In this document: one piece after another, positions 26,555-35,877 of the stretch
How positions within the stretch are numbered: position 1 is the first letter of the stretch
Layout: the number at the start of each line of letters is the position of its first letter
NCBI GenBank assembly: GCA_964230215.1
Contig: CAXRGQ010000006.1
Location: forward strand, 124,001 to 188,000
From: JAUILH01 sp964230215
GTDB taxonomy: Bacteria > Bacteroidota > Bacteroidia > Flavobacteriales_D > JAUILH01
Reading direction: 5' to 3'
DNA length: 64,000 nucleotides
Made by a program: the position numbers and the translations under genes
Notes under the pieces: model-generated
What the model was told of the DNA's origin: nothing
Database searches by the model: none
What the model saw: the letters and a program-made list of their open reading frames with translations, nothing else

Positions 26555-26562
26555 TCGTAAAT

Positions 26563-26997
26563 ATGAATAAAGTAAAAGCAATTTTGATAGCTACGGCAGT
26601 AGCATTTGTAGTAATGTTCACCTTAGGAGGAGTATGGAATGCACTAATACTTGAAGATTTTTATATATCGAACTCTCCAGAAATTTTGAGACCTGCTGAG
26701 GAGTTTAACCTTGGAGTGATAGCATTAGGTTATCTTATTCTAACCCTTATAATGGCTTTTATAGTGATGGTGAACATGGGCGAAAACCCAAAATTTGTAG
26801 GAGGATTTATGTTTGGAGCTACATTTGGTCTCGCTGCGACTCTTCCATTATACCTGATACTGTTCGGTAGATGGGACTTTTCTCTAAACTATGCCATGGT
26901 AGACACTGGTTGGCATTTTTTTGAACAAGGAATAGGAGGTTTACTAATGACCGCACTTTACTTTAAGCTATATAATCCAAAAAATATTAATGACTAA
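26563..26997 (+). CDS. Hypothetical four-helix membrane protein
   Basis: The frame is open from 26518, but the first 15 residues lie in the preceding gene. The ATG at 26563 (MNKVKAILIATAV) is placed correctly, 8 bp after the preceding stop, and starts directly on a membrane segment. 144 residues with four hydrophobic helices and a W/F-rich loop (FGRWDFSLNYAMVDTGWHFF). Similar in shape to DUF1761-type small membrane proteins. Its stop abuts the start codon of the peptidase gene. Confidence 0.65.
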   Translation: MNKVKAILIATAVAFVVMFTLGGVWNALILEDFYISNSPEILRPAEEFNLGVIALGYLILTLIMAFIVMVNMGENPKFVGGFMFGATFGLAATLPLYLILFGRWDFSLNYAMVDTGWHFFEQGIGGLLMTALYFKLYNPKNIND

Positions 26998-28995
26998 ATG
27001 AAATTGAACCTTTTATATCCTTTCCTGTTCTGCGCTTTTCTATTAAAAAGCTGTGGTGTAAATGCTCAGTTGGAAAACGATTCTAATCTTATTCCTAGAA
27101 ATGTAATTTTTGATCTTAAGGATCGTAAAGAATTGGTCAAATTGTTACCGAATGGATCAACCGTTTTCTATGTCAAAGGCGCATATCAACCTATTCCAGA
27201 CAATAGAATCTTTTTTAGAAATGAAGCAGATATGCAAAAAGAGTTATCTATCACTTTTTCAGGTGCTGTTGGTGACTATAAGATATTAGACAATTCTCAG
27301 ATACTAGTTAGGTTGATTAGTCCACAGGGGCAATCAGTAGAGTTATATTCTTTTAAAGACTCTAGTTCTAATATAATCTTTAAAGATTTGTATAGAAATA
27401 TTCGCTGGCTTGCTTTTTCTGAAAATAATCAGTCTGCAGCGTTTGTTGCAATGCCTTTCAATGCAAACCCGATACTTTTCACCTATAACTTTGGCACAAA
27501 CAAAATGGATACCTTGTCCAATGTCGCACAAGGTCATTACCCCTTGTTTTTTGATGATAGTTTGAATGTAGTTGCCGGTGAAAGAATTGACCAAGAAACA
27601 GGAGATAAAATTCTTGCTTACTATAAAAATGGTGAATGGAATGAATTGGTCTCATACAAATGGTCTGCAGAACGATTTCTTCGACCTGGGCTCAAATCAA
27701 TAGTTGGCGTAAGTTCAGATGGACAAGAAATTTATTACACTGACAATTCCAATACGGATAGAACGGTTTTGAAATCGTTTGATATTGTCTCTGAAGAATC
27801 AAAATTATTGATTACAGAGCAAAAATCTGACCTAATGATAAATACATTCATTCTAAATAGCGCATCCGGAAAACCAATAGCCATGGCAAATCACTATGCC
27901 AATAGATCATGGAACGTAATAGACTCAAAATATGAGAAGGATTTTGAAATTTTAGAACAAAAATTTTCTGATTTTCAAGTTCTAGACATTAGCCCGGACT
28001 CAAGATATTGGATCATTGAGGAAATGACAGGTGGTGCGAATGTGTCATATATATATGATCAGGAACTAAAGACACATAAGCGACTGTTTACGGATCATGA
28101 TGTATTAGAAAAATGTCCTCTTATAAATAGATTTTACAATACTATTGAGTCATATGATGGTTTAGAATTACCAATTCAGTACTATCTGTCTGAGAAGTTT
28201 GATGAAAATAAAGATGGTATTCCAGATCAAAAAATGCCTGCTATTGTTTATGTCCATGGAGGTCCATGGCAAGGATGGATGGAGGACTTTTGGCTAATAA
28301 CAAGACACTTACAACTTCTAGCGGACAGAGGCTATCTTGTAGTTTACGCTCAATTCAGAGGATCTTTAACATATGGGAAGGAATTCCTAGATGCAGGAAA
28401 TAATCAATGGGGTGATGGAATGGTCAAAGACAAAGTTGCGATTGCCAATTGGCTTGTGGAAGAAAAAAATATTTCAAAAGATAAAATTGGCATCTTCGGT
28501 TGGTCTTATGGTGGATATGCCGCTCTAGCGGGGGCAGCTTTTTCTCCTGAAACCTATGCCTGTGCTATCAGTTTATTCGGGCCAACATATCTAGATGCTC
28601 CACAAGCAGAAAACGCCTTTGGATATTCGCCCAACAGTTTACAGCGAATAGCTGATGTAACTACTGATAAAGGAATGGAACTGGCCTATAAACATTCTCC
28701 TTTGTATGCTGCAGATAAGATTAATATCCCTATTCTAATGTCAACCGGAGCAAAAGATGATCGCGTTCCTCAAATGCAAATGGATAAGATGGCTGAGGCC
28801 TTATATAAAAATGATATAGAGGTAACTTATTTTGTATATCCAGAAGAAGGTCATGATTATGTAACAAAGGAGGCTTGGACAACTTTTTGGAGCATTACTG
28901 AGCAATTTCTGAGTACCCATTTAGGAGGAATGGCTGAGCCTAAAAACAATGAAGATTATTCAATTTTAGATATGAAATATCAATCAGAAAATTAA
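26998..28995 (+). CDS. S9 family prolyl-oligopeptidase-type peptidase
   Basis: 665 residues, with a signal or lipoprotein-like leader (LLKSCGVNAQ). The N-terminal roughly 380 residues look like a beta-propeller. The C-terminal alpha/beta-hydrolase domain has PAIVYVHGGPWQGW, the nucleophile in FGWSYGGYAAL (Ser, about 501), the acid in STGAKDDRVP and the histidine in PEEGHDYV. Family members cleave short peptides, often after proline, in the periplasm. The gene is directly adjacent to the preceding membrane protein and 5 bp from the next hydrolase. Confidence 0.85.
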   Translation: MKLNLLYPFLFCAFLLKSCGVNAQLENDSNLIPRNVIFDLKDRKELVKLLPNGSTVFYVKGAYQPIPDNRIFFRNEADMQKELSITFSGAVGDYKILDNSQILVRLISPQGQSVELYSFKDSSSNIIFKDLYRNIRWLAFSENNQSAAFVAMPFNANPILFTYNFGTNKMDTLSNVAQGHYPLFFDDSLNVVAGERIDQETGDKILAYYKNGEWNELVSYKWSAERFLRPGLKSIVGVSSDGQEIYYTDNSNTDRTVLKSFDIVSEESKLLITEQKSDLMINTFILNSASGKPIAMANHYANRSWNVIDSKYEKDFEILEQKFSDFQVLDISPDSRYWIIEEMTGGANVSYIYDQELKTHKRLFTDHDVLEKCPLINRFYNTIESYDGLELPIQYYLSEKFDENKDGIPDQKMPAIVYVHGGPWQGWMEDFWLITRHLQLLADRGYLVVYAQFRGSLTYGKEFLDAGNNQWGDGMVKDKVAIANWLVEEKNISKDKIGIFGWSYGGYAALAGAAFSPETYACAISLFGPTYLDAPQAENAFGYSPNSLQRIADVTTDKGMELAYKHSPLYAADKINIPILMSTGAKDDRVPQMQMDKMAEALYKNDIEVTYFVYPEEGHDYVTKEAWTTFWSITEQFLSTHLGGMAEPKNNEDYSILDMKYQSEN

Positions 28996-29000
28996 ACGAA

Positions 29001-30506
29001 ATGAAATTATTTTTAACTCTTGCTCTATCGGCTTTTGCAAGTTGTATCGTTGCTCAGACATATATCGGTGAAGTTCATACCTCAGAAGGATTTCAATACA
29101 TGAAATTAGAACTCAAAAAAGACAGTACGTTTATTTCTTTTCCTTATGAATTCAGACAAACTTTTGAGTTTGACAAAAAAGCTGAGTTACATAAAGCCAT
29201 AAAAGTCAATGCGCGAGCAGAAAATAGGAAATTTACTTTTAGTAAAATAGGTGCTGAGTATATCGAATTGAACACCGACTTTACTGGAATAAATCAATCT
29301 ATAAAATTGGTTAGGCAATTGCCGCCCCTTGAAAAAACAAAACTATCTAGTTATTCGGGTAATTTTATAGATAAGAATGGGAATCGCGCAATTATATATG
29401 TTCGCAACGGATATTTACATTTGATGTCCCCTTATACTGAACAGACTGTATCATTAAAGCCTGTTGGAAAAAATAAATTTTGGAGTACTTCTGGTGAAAC
29501 AACTGTTTTTAATGAGGATAGTGATATTGGCTTTAGGTCAATAACAATAACCAACAGGTTTGGACAATCCATTCAGCTTCAAAGATCCCATGAATATAAG
29601 GTAATAGAAGAATGGATAATGGTGGGTAATGATTCTCTCTACGTAAACATTTTCATCCCAAATCTGGAAGGAAAGAAACCCGCTTGTCTTTTATTGCCTG
29701 GAGGGGGGGGACGTTCTCAAATGGAGAACTTTGAATATGAAGCACGTCTTTTTGCCTCTTATGGTATAGTGGCTATGACATTCGATAAAGGGAGTGTTGG
29801 TAAATCTAAAGGTCAAAGCTTTGAAAATTACACGTTCAAAGAAAAGGCGCTTCGTTATCAGCAACTGTTCAAGCATCTCCAGTTCCATAGTGAAGTAGAT
29901 TCAAAAAAGACAGGCATACATGGACCCAGTGAAGGTGGTCGCCTGGCATTAATGATGGGAATAAATCTTGGAAATGAAGTAGCTTTTATCAATGCAACAG
30001 CTGCTCCTTTAATGACGTCCTTGGAGGGGCAATTATACGCTGCTAATCATTATAGTAGAAATTTGGGCATGTCAGAAGACGAAATAGTTACCACCTTAAT
30101 GATTTGGAAAAATTATTACTCAGGTATTTTGAATGAGAAAATTGACACTACCCATTTTAACACAATTCGTGAATTACGAAACAAATACCAGCAGGCTTTC
30201 TTACCTCCTCCGAGTGAAATCATCCCATTATCTCCGAAAAAAGAAGACTTAATTGACAATAGTGTGGTGACAGATGCCAGCAAGCTGGTAAGTCCTGTTT
30301 TTCTTCAATATGGTGAAAATGATGAACGCGTGGATCCTGTACGATCACTGCAAAATTTTTATCAGAACATTTCAGAGAATTTGAATATCACAGCTGAGTT
30401 GTATAAACGTGGAAATCATTCAATGATGACACCAGAGTTTCAAATATGCAGCGGCTATTCATACGATAAAATAAAGTGGTTAAAATCAATTGGTATAATA
30501 GAATGA
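29001..30506 (+). CDS. Secreted alpha/beta hydrolase (dienelactone hydrolase/acyl-esterase-like)
   Basis: 501 residues with signal peptide (ends CIVAQ). An N-terminal roughly 200-residue beta-rich domain precedes an alpha/beta hydrolase: KKPACLLLPGGGGRSQ oxyanion region, nucleophile in GIHGPSEGGRLAL, acid in YGENDERVDP, histidine in GNHSMM. Likely esterase or peptidase acting outside the cytoplasm. The oxyanion-loop glycines are written as a run of eight G bases at 29703-29710, a potential slippage site. The stop overlaps the following start by 4 bp. Confidence 0.8.
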   Translation: MKLFLTLALSAFASCIVAQTYIGEVHTSEGFQYMKLELKKDSTFISFPYEFRQTFEFDKKAELHKAIKVNARAENRKFTFSKIGAEYIELNTDFTGINQSIKLVRQLPPLEKTKLSSYSGNFIDKNGNRAIIYVRNGYLHLMSPYTEQTVSLKPVGKNKFWSTSGETTVFNEDSDIGFRSITITNRFGQSIQLQRSHEYKVIEEWIMVGNDSLYVNIFIPNLEGKKPACLLLPGGGGRSQMENFEYEARLFASYGIVAMTFDKGSVGKSKGQSFENYTFKEKALRYQQLFKHLQFHSEVDSKKTGIHGPSEGGRLALMMGINLGNEVAFINATAAPLMTSLEGQLYAANHYSRNLGMSEDEIVTTLMIWKNYYSGILNEKIDTTHFNTIRELRNKYQQAFLPPPSEIIPLSPKKEDLIDNSVVTDASKLVSPVFLQYGENDERVDPVRSLQNFYQNISENLNITAELYKRGNHSMMTPEFQICSGYSYDKIKWLKSIGIIE

Positions 30507-30943
30507 AACGAGGGTGCACTTTATTGATCTTACTTTTTGGGCATTTTTCATTCTGCCAGTCGGACATTGACTCTTTGAACACCACTGAGCAAGAAATATT
30601 ATCCGTAAACAGAGAGATGGAATCAGAATTTAATAATGGAAATTATTCAAAGATTGGTGAATTCTATGCAGATAGTGCCGCCATGGTAGGGAACAAAGTG
30701 GAAGTGATCGGAAAAGAGAATCTAATAGCGTATTGGGGGAAATTTGAAAATGCCTATAAGTGGAAATTGGAAAATATTGAAATAACCGTTTTAAGTCCTG
30801 ATGTGGTATTACAGAGAGGATATTCGAATATATCATATTATAGCGGTAATGAACTTCAAACAGCGCGTTCTATTTTCTCATTAGTTTGGATCAGGACGGA
30901 AGATGTATGGAAAATATTAGTGGATCATTTTTCTCCTAGATAA
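30503..30943 (+). CDS. Secreted DUF4440/SnoaL-like protein
   Basis: Start set at the ATG overlapping the hydrolase stop, giving 146 residues beginning MKRGCTLLILLFGHFSFCQS, a signal peptide. The mature part is a DUF4440-type NTF2 fold: TEQEILSVNREMESEFNNG, YADSAAMVGNKVEVIGKENL, VLQRGYSNISYYS, and a C-terminal VWKILVDHFSPR. Companion of the other NTF2-like protein at the head of the operon. Confidence 0.7.
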   Translation: MKRGCTLLILLFGHFSFCQSDIDSLNTTEQEILSVNREMESEFNNGNYSKIGEFYADSAAMVGNKVEVIGKENLIAYWGKFENAYKWKLENIEITVLSPDVVLQRGYSNISYYSGNELQTARSIFSLVWIRTEDVWKILVDHFSPR

Positions 30944-30999
30944 GAAATTTAACGCATGACACATAAGTCATAACTGTATGAACTTTAAAACCAATTAAC

Positions 31000-31541
31000 A
31001 TGGATGACTTTTTCAAAAAAATGATTTCCAATATGCCAGAAAAAACAGGTAAAACTCTGGAGGAATGGAAAGAAATTCTGTCAAAAAGAACATTCTCAAA
31101 ACATTCTGAGGTGGTGAAATTCCTAAAATCTGAATTTGGCGTAACCCATGGCTTTGCAAATACAATCGCTAGTCTAAATAAAGAAGAAAATCATTCTGAA
31201 GAAGATTTAGTAACAACTCAATATAAGGATAAAAAGGAACTAATACCAGTTTACAATGCGCTAATCGATTTTGTAAAATCATTGGGCTCTGATATTACAA
31301 TCACACCCAAAAAGGCAGTGTAAGCATTATACGAAAAAGACAATTCCTTCTTATCAAACCCGCAACGAAAACTAGAATAGATTTAGGGTTTAAATTGAAA
31401 GATAAACCCATTACAAAAAGACTGGAAAACTCTGGTCCTTTTGGGACTATGTGCACACATAGAGTTCGCGTATCCAATATTTCTGAAATTGATAACGAAT
31501 TAAAAAAATGGATTATTGAATCGTATGAGAAGTCAATTTAA
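31000..31541 (+). pseudogene. DUF4287-DUF5655 protein, split by a one-base frameshift
   Basis: The first frame (31000-31323, 107 residues) is a DUF4287 domain (MDDFFKKMISNMPEKTGKT, LEEWKEIL, FGVTHGFANTIASL) and the beginning of DUF5655 (ELIPVYNALIDFVKSLGSDI). It stops at TAA 31321-31323. The missing half continues in another frame from about 31320: VSIIRKRQFLLIKPATKTRI, DLGFKLKDKP, and HRVRVSNISEIDNELKKWI, to a stop at 31539-31541. A single lost base near 31318 explains this. Intact homologues are about 180 residues, small cytoplasmic proteins of unknown function. A sequencing error is possible. Confidence 0.75.
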
Positions 31542-31657
31542 TAATCCTTCGAAACCCTAGTTTATTCTACAATGTGTTTTATTCTTCAGATAAATTCATG
31601 GATCAACTTTGAAATGTTGCTTGACGTTGTTAGCTAGTTTAAAATAATAATAATCTA

Positions 31658-32494
31658 GTGTGGTACAATAATCTCCTGTCCGAATTCGACAAAACGCTTT
31701 CAGATTATCAGATAGAAATTGATGATATTCTTAAACTATCTGAAGTCTGCACACAATATTCAGAAATCAGAATCGGGAGACTACGAAAAAAGTTCCTTGA
31801 ACAGGATCAAGTTACTGTCGCTGAAGAAATCAACTTCTTCAAAAACATCAAGCCACTTTTTGTCTCTCGTTTGATTTATCACATCAACGTGTACAACATT
31901 GAAACAAATCGGCCTAATGGCTCCATTAAGATCAAGCGTAAATATCTCCAGTTGGAACTCAACAAACTCAAAAACTACTTTGACGAAAACCTTGAGTTTT
32001 ATCGGTACTATCGCACCGGAAGCAACTACCTTGATCACAAATATTTTGTTCGAGGGAAACAAGATATCCGTTTAAGCCTGGACGCTCATGTGTACGAACT
32101 GGATCCCGAATTCTGCACCAGCCACGATTTCAAAATTTCAACCATTCTGGCTAACGATCTCCTTCAAGTGCATTTAGAAAATGAACTCATGAAACTGGAT
32201 TTCAACTCTGCCATCAGAGATACCGAACTGGTCCCTAAGAATATGATGCGTTGGACCGGCAGTAAAGTTTCACTAATTGAACTCATGTATGCACTCCACC
32301 AATCCGGCTCCTTCAACAATGGCCAGACTGACATTAAAAGCATAGCCGCCTACTTTGAAAAGATCTTCGATATCGAACTTGGAAACTACTACCGAACCTA
32401 CCTCGAACTACGCATCAGACATAACCCAACCAAGTTCCTTAACACGCTTCAGGATAGTCTACTTCGGAAGATGGAAGAAGATGATGAAAAATAA
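31658..32494 (+). CDS. RteC-like regulatory protein of the mobile element
   Basis: The frame begins at an alternative codon near 31658 (TGGTACAATAATCTC context), so the true start is uncertain. About 278 residues, mostly helical, with YFDENLEFYRYYRTG, DHKYFVRG and a C-terminal WTGSKVSLIELMYALHQSG, SIAAYFEKIFDIELGNYYRTYLE. This is the pattern of RteC proteins, which control excision of Bacteroidota conjugative transposons. Its presence supports the integrative nature of the element. No conjugation genes accompany it. Confidence 0.75.
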   Translation: MWYNNLLSEFDKTLSDYQIEIDDILKLSEVCTQYSEIRIGRLRKKFLEQDQVTVAEEINFFKNIKPLFVSRLIYHINVYNIETNRPNGSIKIKRKYLQLELNKLKNYFDENLEFYRYYRTGSNYLDHKYFVRGKQDIRLSLDAHVYELDPEFCTSHDFKISTILANDLLQVHLENELMKLDFNSAIRDTELVPKNMMRWTGSKVSLIELMYALHQSGSFNNGQTDIKSIAAYFEKIFDIELGNYYRTYLELRIRHNPTKFLNTLQDSLLRKMEEDDEK

Positions 32495-32514
32495 TTTTTT
32501 TCAAAAAACCTTTC

Positions 32515-32535
32515 CTTTTGGAAACTAATATGTTA
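32515..32535 (+). promoter_or_regulatory. Shared upstream motif, copy 1
   Basis: CTTTTGGAAACTAATATGTTA, 49 bp before the start at 32585. Identical at 18 of 21 positions to the sequence at 34268-34288. The core CTTTTGGAAA is nearly palindromic. Confidence 0.5.
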
Positions 32536-32584
32536 CAATTGGATATAAGAAGTACTGTAAAAATTAATTGTTTTAAAAACATTC

Positions 32585-34255
32585 ATGCCACGTATCAAAA
32601 TTGACAATATACCAATACTCACTGTAGATTATGAACACTTCAGAAAAACACACTGGAAATCACTATCTGATTACTTAATAAATAAATATGGTAAAGAGGA
32701 ATTCACTGATGCTATTGAAGTGGAAGCTATTTTATTAGATGCCTTTCAATATTTGGTTAATCAGTTCAGAAATATTTTGCTTGCTGAGAAACGATTTAGT
32801 TTTTTTCTCTATGTGTATTGGCTTCATGAACAATCTGTCAAGGTATATCTCAAAACTTTAGGGGGCTACGAATTGGAAGGAATCAAGGCTAATGAATTTG
32901 CATTAAACAGAAGAATACTGAAACTAATAGCCGAACAAGGATGTGATATTGATTTCGAATGGGGAAAATTTCCCAATGGACAAGAGGTTCTAGAAATGGA
33001 TGTCAAAATAGAAGAACTTCTTTATTTGGGAACATGGATGTATTCAATTGCTGATATGATTGCTTATCAAAAGATGGTTGAAGAATGCAAGAAGATTGAG
33101 TTTGATGAAGATGATATGCTCGTAGTGGATTGGCAATATCATTATGGAGAAGCATATAAAGAACTATTTCCTCAGCTTGTTGAAGATTACCAAAAAGGAA
33201 CGTTTGATGAACAGGCTGTTGCAGAGCTTAAAACAGCAATTGAACAATGTTTTGATATTGATTACAATTATGCAGGTGGTATAATATTCGAAATTCAAAG
33301 ACATCATAATGCGGATAATCCAACACTCCAAACTATACAACCTCATGTCCTCCCACTTAATTTGGTTAATTATAGCAAATGTTCTCAAGCTACTGCAGAA
33401 TCCTTTTACAATGGTCTTACAATAAATAGACAAAACAAACTGTCGATAGAAGACGCAATACTGAAACCCCATTCAGTTAGACGATATATGTTTCGTCCCA
33501 TTCTTATTTACATGATAGGTGGTGAAGATCGAGCACTTGTCGGTCGTGAAAAGTTTGCTGAAAGTGTAATGGTTCTTGGTACAAACGCGATTCATTGGAA
33601 TGCTGTTCCTGAAGAATGGCTTTCAAATAAATGTTTCAGGAAATTCGTTGATAAAAAGGCGCGTGAACATGATCGAATACTGGAAGATAAAATTGAAGCG
33701 ATTCTAAAAGAAAAAGGACTTCTCTACACACGGAACATTAAGTCATTCAAACAATTTTCAGGGGATAATCTTAGAATAGATAATCCGACTTGTGGAGAAA
33801 TTGACTACATAGTTGTCAACCTGTCAATCAAAAAGATTTTTATTGCCGATTCCAAGTACAACCGGGTACGTTATGAAGCTGTAGGGTTTCGCATGGATTA
33901 TTCAAATTTCATAAAAACTTACGAATCGCAGCTCGAAAGAAAAATTAGGTGGGTCACAGCTAATTTGAATATAATCCGGGATCACTTGAAGATTATAAAT
34001 GGTCTTGAGGATCTTGAACTGGATGAATTTTCTATTGAAGGAATTTTCTTTATAAACACTCCAACTTTTTACATGTTTAATGGAAAGTATAAGGCAATTA
34101 CTTTAAAGCAAGTACCAGAATTTGTTGAAGGTAAATATGAATACCCTGAATTGATGCTCATTAAAGAAGAAAAAGGTTATGAGATGTTCATGATGGTAAG
34201 ACACCCATACTTTCAAAAACCGCTGATAATAGAAGATCCTGAAGATCAAGAATAA
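32585..34255 (+). CDS. Large protein of unknown function with a possible PD-(D/E)XK nuclease motif
   Basis: 556 residues, no signal peptide or membrane segment. Central and C-terminal parts contain CGEIDYIVVN followed by KIFIADSKYNRV, an acidic / D-x-K arrangement compatible with a PD-(D/E)XK nuclease core, and a following helix ESQLERKIRWVTANLNII. The N-terminal 350 residues are helical and acidic with no recognisable motif. It lies between transfer-type genes of the element and shares an upstream 21-bp motif with the next gene. I regard it as cargo, possibly defence; the nuclease call is inference. Confidence 0.5.
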   Translation: MPRIKIDNIPILTVDYEHFRKTHWKSLSDYLINKYGKEEFTDAIEVEAILLDAFQYLVNQFRNILLAEKRFSFFLYVYWLHEQSVKVYLKTLGGYELEGIKANEFALNRRILKLIAEQGCDIDFEWGKFPNGQEVLEMDVKIEELLYLGTWMYSIADMIAYQKMVEECKKIEFDEDDMLVVDWQYHYGEAYKELFPQLVEDYQKGTFDEQAVAELKTAIEQCFDIDYNYAGGIIFEIQRHHNADNPTLQTIQPHVLPLNLVNYSKCSQATAESFYNGLTINRQNKLSIEDAILKPHSVRRYMFRPILIYMIGGEDRALVGREKFAESVMVLGTNAIHWNAVPEEWLSNKCFRKFVDKKAREHDRILEDKIEAILKEKGLLYTRNIKSFKQFSGDNLRIDNPTCGEIDYIVVNLSIKKIFIADSKYNRVRYEAVGFRMDYSNFIKTYESQLERKIRWVTANLNIIRDHLKIINGLEDLELDEFSIEGIFFINTPTFYMFNGKYKAITLKQVPEFVEGKYEYPELMLIKEEKGYEMFMMVRHPYFQKPLIIEDPEDQE

Positions 34256-34267
34256 ATTTACCTTTTA

Positions 34268-34288
34268 CTTTTGGAAAGTAAGAGGTTA
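34268..34288 (+). promoter_or_regulatory. Shared upstream motif, copy 2
   Basis: CTTTTGGAAAGTAAGAGGTTA, 26 bp before the start at 34315. ACTTT-TGG-AAAGT is a perfect dyad here. Partner of 32515-32535. Confidence 0.5.
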
Positions 34289-34314
34289 TTATTAATCAGC
34301 ACAATATTTAAACT

Positions 34315-34854
34315 ATGGAAAGAGAAATTTATATAAGACATGCGGGCGTATATTTCGGCAATTTGACTTTTTATTATGAGAATTATTTTAATGGAACCGT
34401 ACATGTTTCCCGGAAAACACCGCGTCAGGTAACCGTTGAGAATTTCACAGAAGTTGACTTGGTTGAATTACATTCTAGACTTGATCGCTTTGAACATAAG
34501 CAGGTTTCCCCAGAACATTTGCTTGATCTGGACAAGTCCTTTGTACTGCACTACTTTAGTGATGAGATTGAATCCAATTCAATTGATCCAAGAGACCTGA
34601 ATGTATTCCCAGCAGAAGATATTTATTTTCATAAGACACTTTTTGATCAGGATAGAGGAGTTATTGGTTCAGTAAAGATCACGGTGAATTGCTCTAACCA
34701 AACAAAGAACTATTACTTTAAACCGCTTTGTCCGGAACTTAAGTCATTAGAAGAAAGATTTCAAAGGCCTTTTAATCAAATAAATCGTCACATCCTTTTT
34801 GAGTTCCTTCATGAAAACGTCAGACCACATTTCCCAAATGCATTCTTCTGGTAA
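34315..34854 (+). CDS. Hypothetical 179-residue protein
   Basis: Soluble, aromatic-rich and acidic in the middle (FEHKQVSPEHLLDLDKSF). No signal peptide and no domain I recognise. Its own copy of the 21-bp upstream motif suggests joint control with the 556-residue protein upstream, so the two may form one unit, but no function can be assigned. Confidence 0.5.
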   Translation: MEREIYIRHAGVYFGNLTFYYENYFNGTVHVSRKTPRQVTVENFTEVDLVELHSRLDRFEHKQVSPEHLLDLDKSFVLHYFSDEIESNSIDPRDLNVFPAEDIYFHKTLFDQDRGVIGSVKITVNCSNQTKNYYFKPLCPELKSLEERFQRPFNQINRHILFEFLHENVRPHFPNAFFW

Positions 34855-34959
34855 GAAAATTCTTACCCAACCTACACCCAAGTTGTGAATAAACCTCATT
34901 AAACCGCCACAAATTTGTCTCCCCGATTTCAAAAGTGCTAATTCAAAACAAGACAAATT

Positions 34960-35235
34960 ATGGCAGCAACAGTTTTAACAACAGAAGACCTGCAGGAGTT
35001 TAAAGTAGAGCTCCTGGAGGAATTTAAAGAACTACTCAAATCACAATCCACACTTCAGCCCAAAAAGTGGCTACGTTCTCCTGAAGTGCGAGAACTACTT
35101 AATATCTCCCCAGGTACACTCCAAAATTTACGAATTAACGGCACACTTCCTTACAGCAAAATGGGTGGAGTGATCTACTATGAGTATGCTGATATTTTGA
35201 AAGTCATGCAATCAAACAGAATACATCATAAATGA
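34960..35235 (+). CDS. Excisionase-like helix-turn-helix protein
   Basis: 91 residues. The second half is a MerR-type/excisionase HTH: WLRSPEVRELLNISPGTLQNLR, then NGTLPYSKMGGVIYYEYADI, the pattern of Bacteroidota proteins annotated as helix-turn-helix or excisionase. The N-terminal helix is charged. It probably binds DNA at the att region or a transfer promoter. Three bp upstream of the next gene. Confidence 0.8.
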   Translation: MAATVLTTEDLQEFKVELLEEFKELLKSQSTLQPKKWLRSPEVRELLNISPGTLQNLRINGTLPYSKMGGVIYYEYADILKVMQSNRIHHK

Positions 35236-35238
35236 TGC

Positions 35239-35877
35239 ATGAACTATATCAAACAACTAACAGCAGCTATGGAACGCTTCGCTTCAGATGATCGGTTAAA
35301 CCCAACCCATGTGAGTTTGTACCTGGCATTGTTCCAATACTGGAACCTCGCCCGGTTCAAAAATCCTGTATCCATCAGTCGGGATGAAATCATGCGCTTA
35401 TCAAAGATCGGATCCAAAGTAACGTATCACCGGTGCATAAAAGATCTGCACAACTGGAGTTACCTCCAGTATGATCCTTCACACAATCCTTTCAAAGGTA
35501 GTCATGTATACATGTTCAATTTTTGTACTAGCTCTGAACAAGCACAGATACACAACAGTTCCAAAAATGGACAAGTTGTAGGACAAGCAGTGGTACCTTC
35601 TAAAACAATAGAAACATTTAAAAACCATAAACAGAATAAACGCCCCTCCCTTGATCAAGTAAAAGATTTCTTTCAGAAAGAAGAACAACTGGATTCAGAG
35701 GGAGAAAAATTCTTCAATTACTACAGCGCCACTGGTTGGAAAATCGGAAAATCACATTTGGAAGATTGGGAAGCAGCTGCCCGGAACTGGATCATCAAAG
35801 CAAACGAAACTCCACTAGTACAGAATCGGGACAACCTCAACGCCACAACCGATAAGAACTATGACCAGCCCCTTTAA
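35239..35877 (+). CDS. Replication-initiation-like / HTH protein of the element
   Basis: 212 residues. The N-terminal part (HVSLYLALFQYWN, SRDEIMRLSKIGSKVTYHRCIKDL) is a winged-helix-like segment seen in element proteins upstream of DnaC-like ATPases. The C-terminal part (SEGEKFFNYYSATGWKIG, HLEDWEAAARNWI) resembles the tail of phage or plasmid replication and transcription proteins. It overlaps the ATPase gene by 17 bp. A role in element replication is inferred from synteny. Confidence 0.55.
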   Translation: MNYIKQLTAAMERFASDDRLNPTHVSLYLALFQYWNLARFKNPVSISRDEIMRLSKIGSKVTYHRCIKDLHNWSYLQYDPSHNPFKGSHVYMFNFCTSSEQAQIHNSSKNGQVVGQAVVPSKTIETFKNHKQNKRPSLDQVKDFFQKEEQLDSEGEKFFNYYSATGWKIGKSHLEDWEAAARNWIIKANETPLVQNRDNLNATTDKNYDQPL

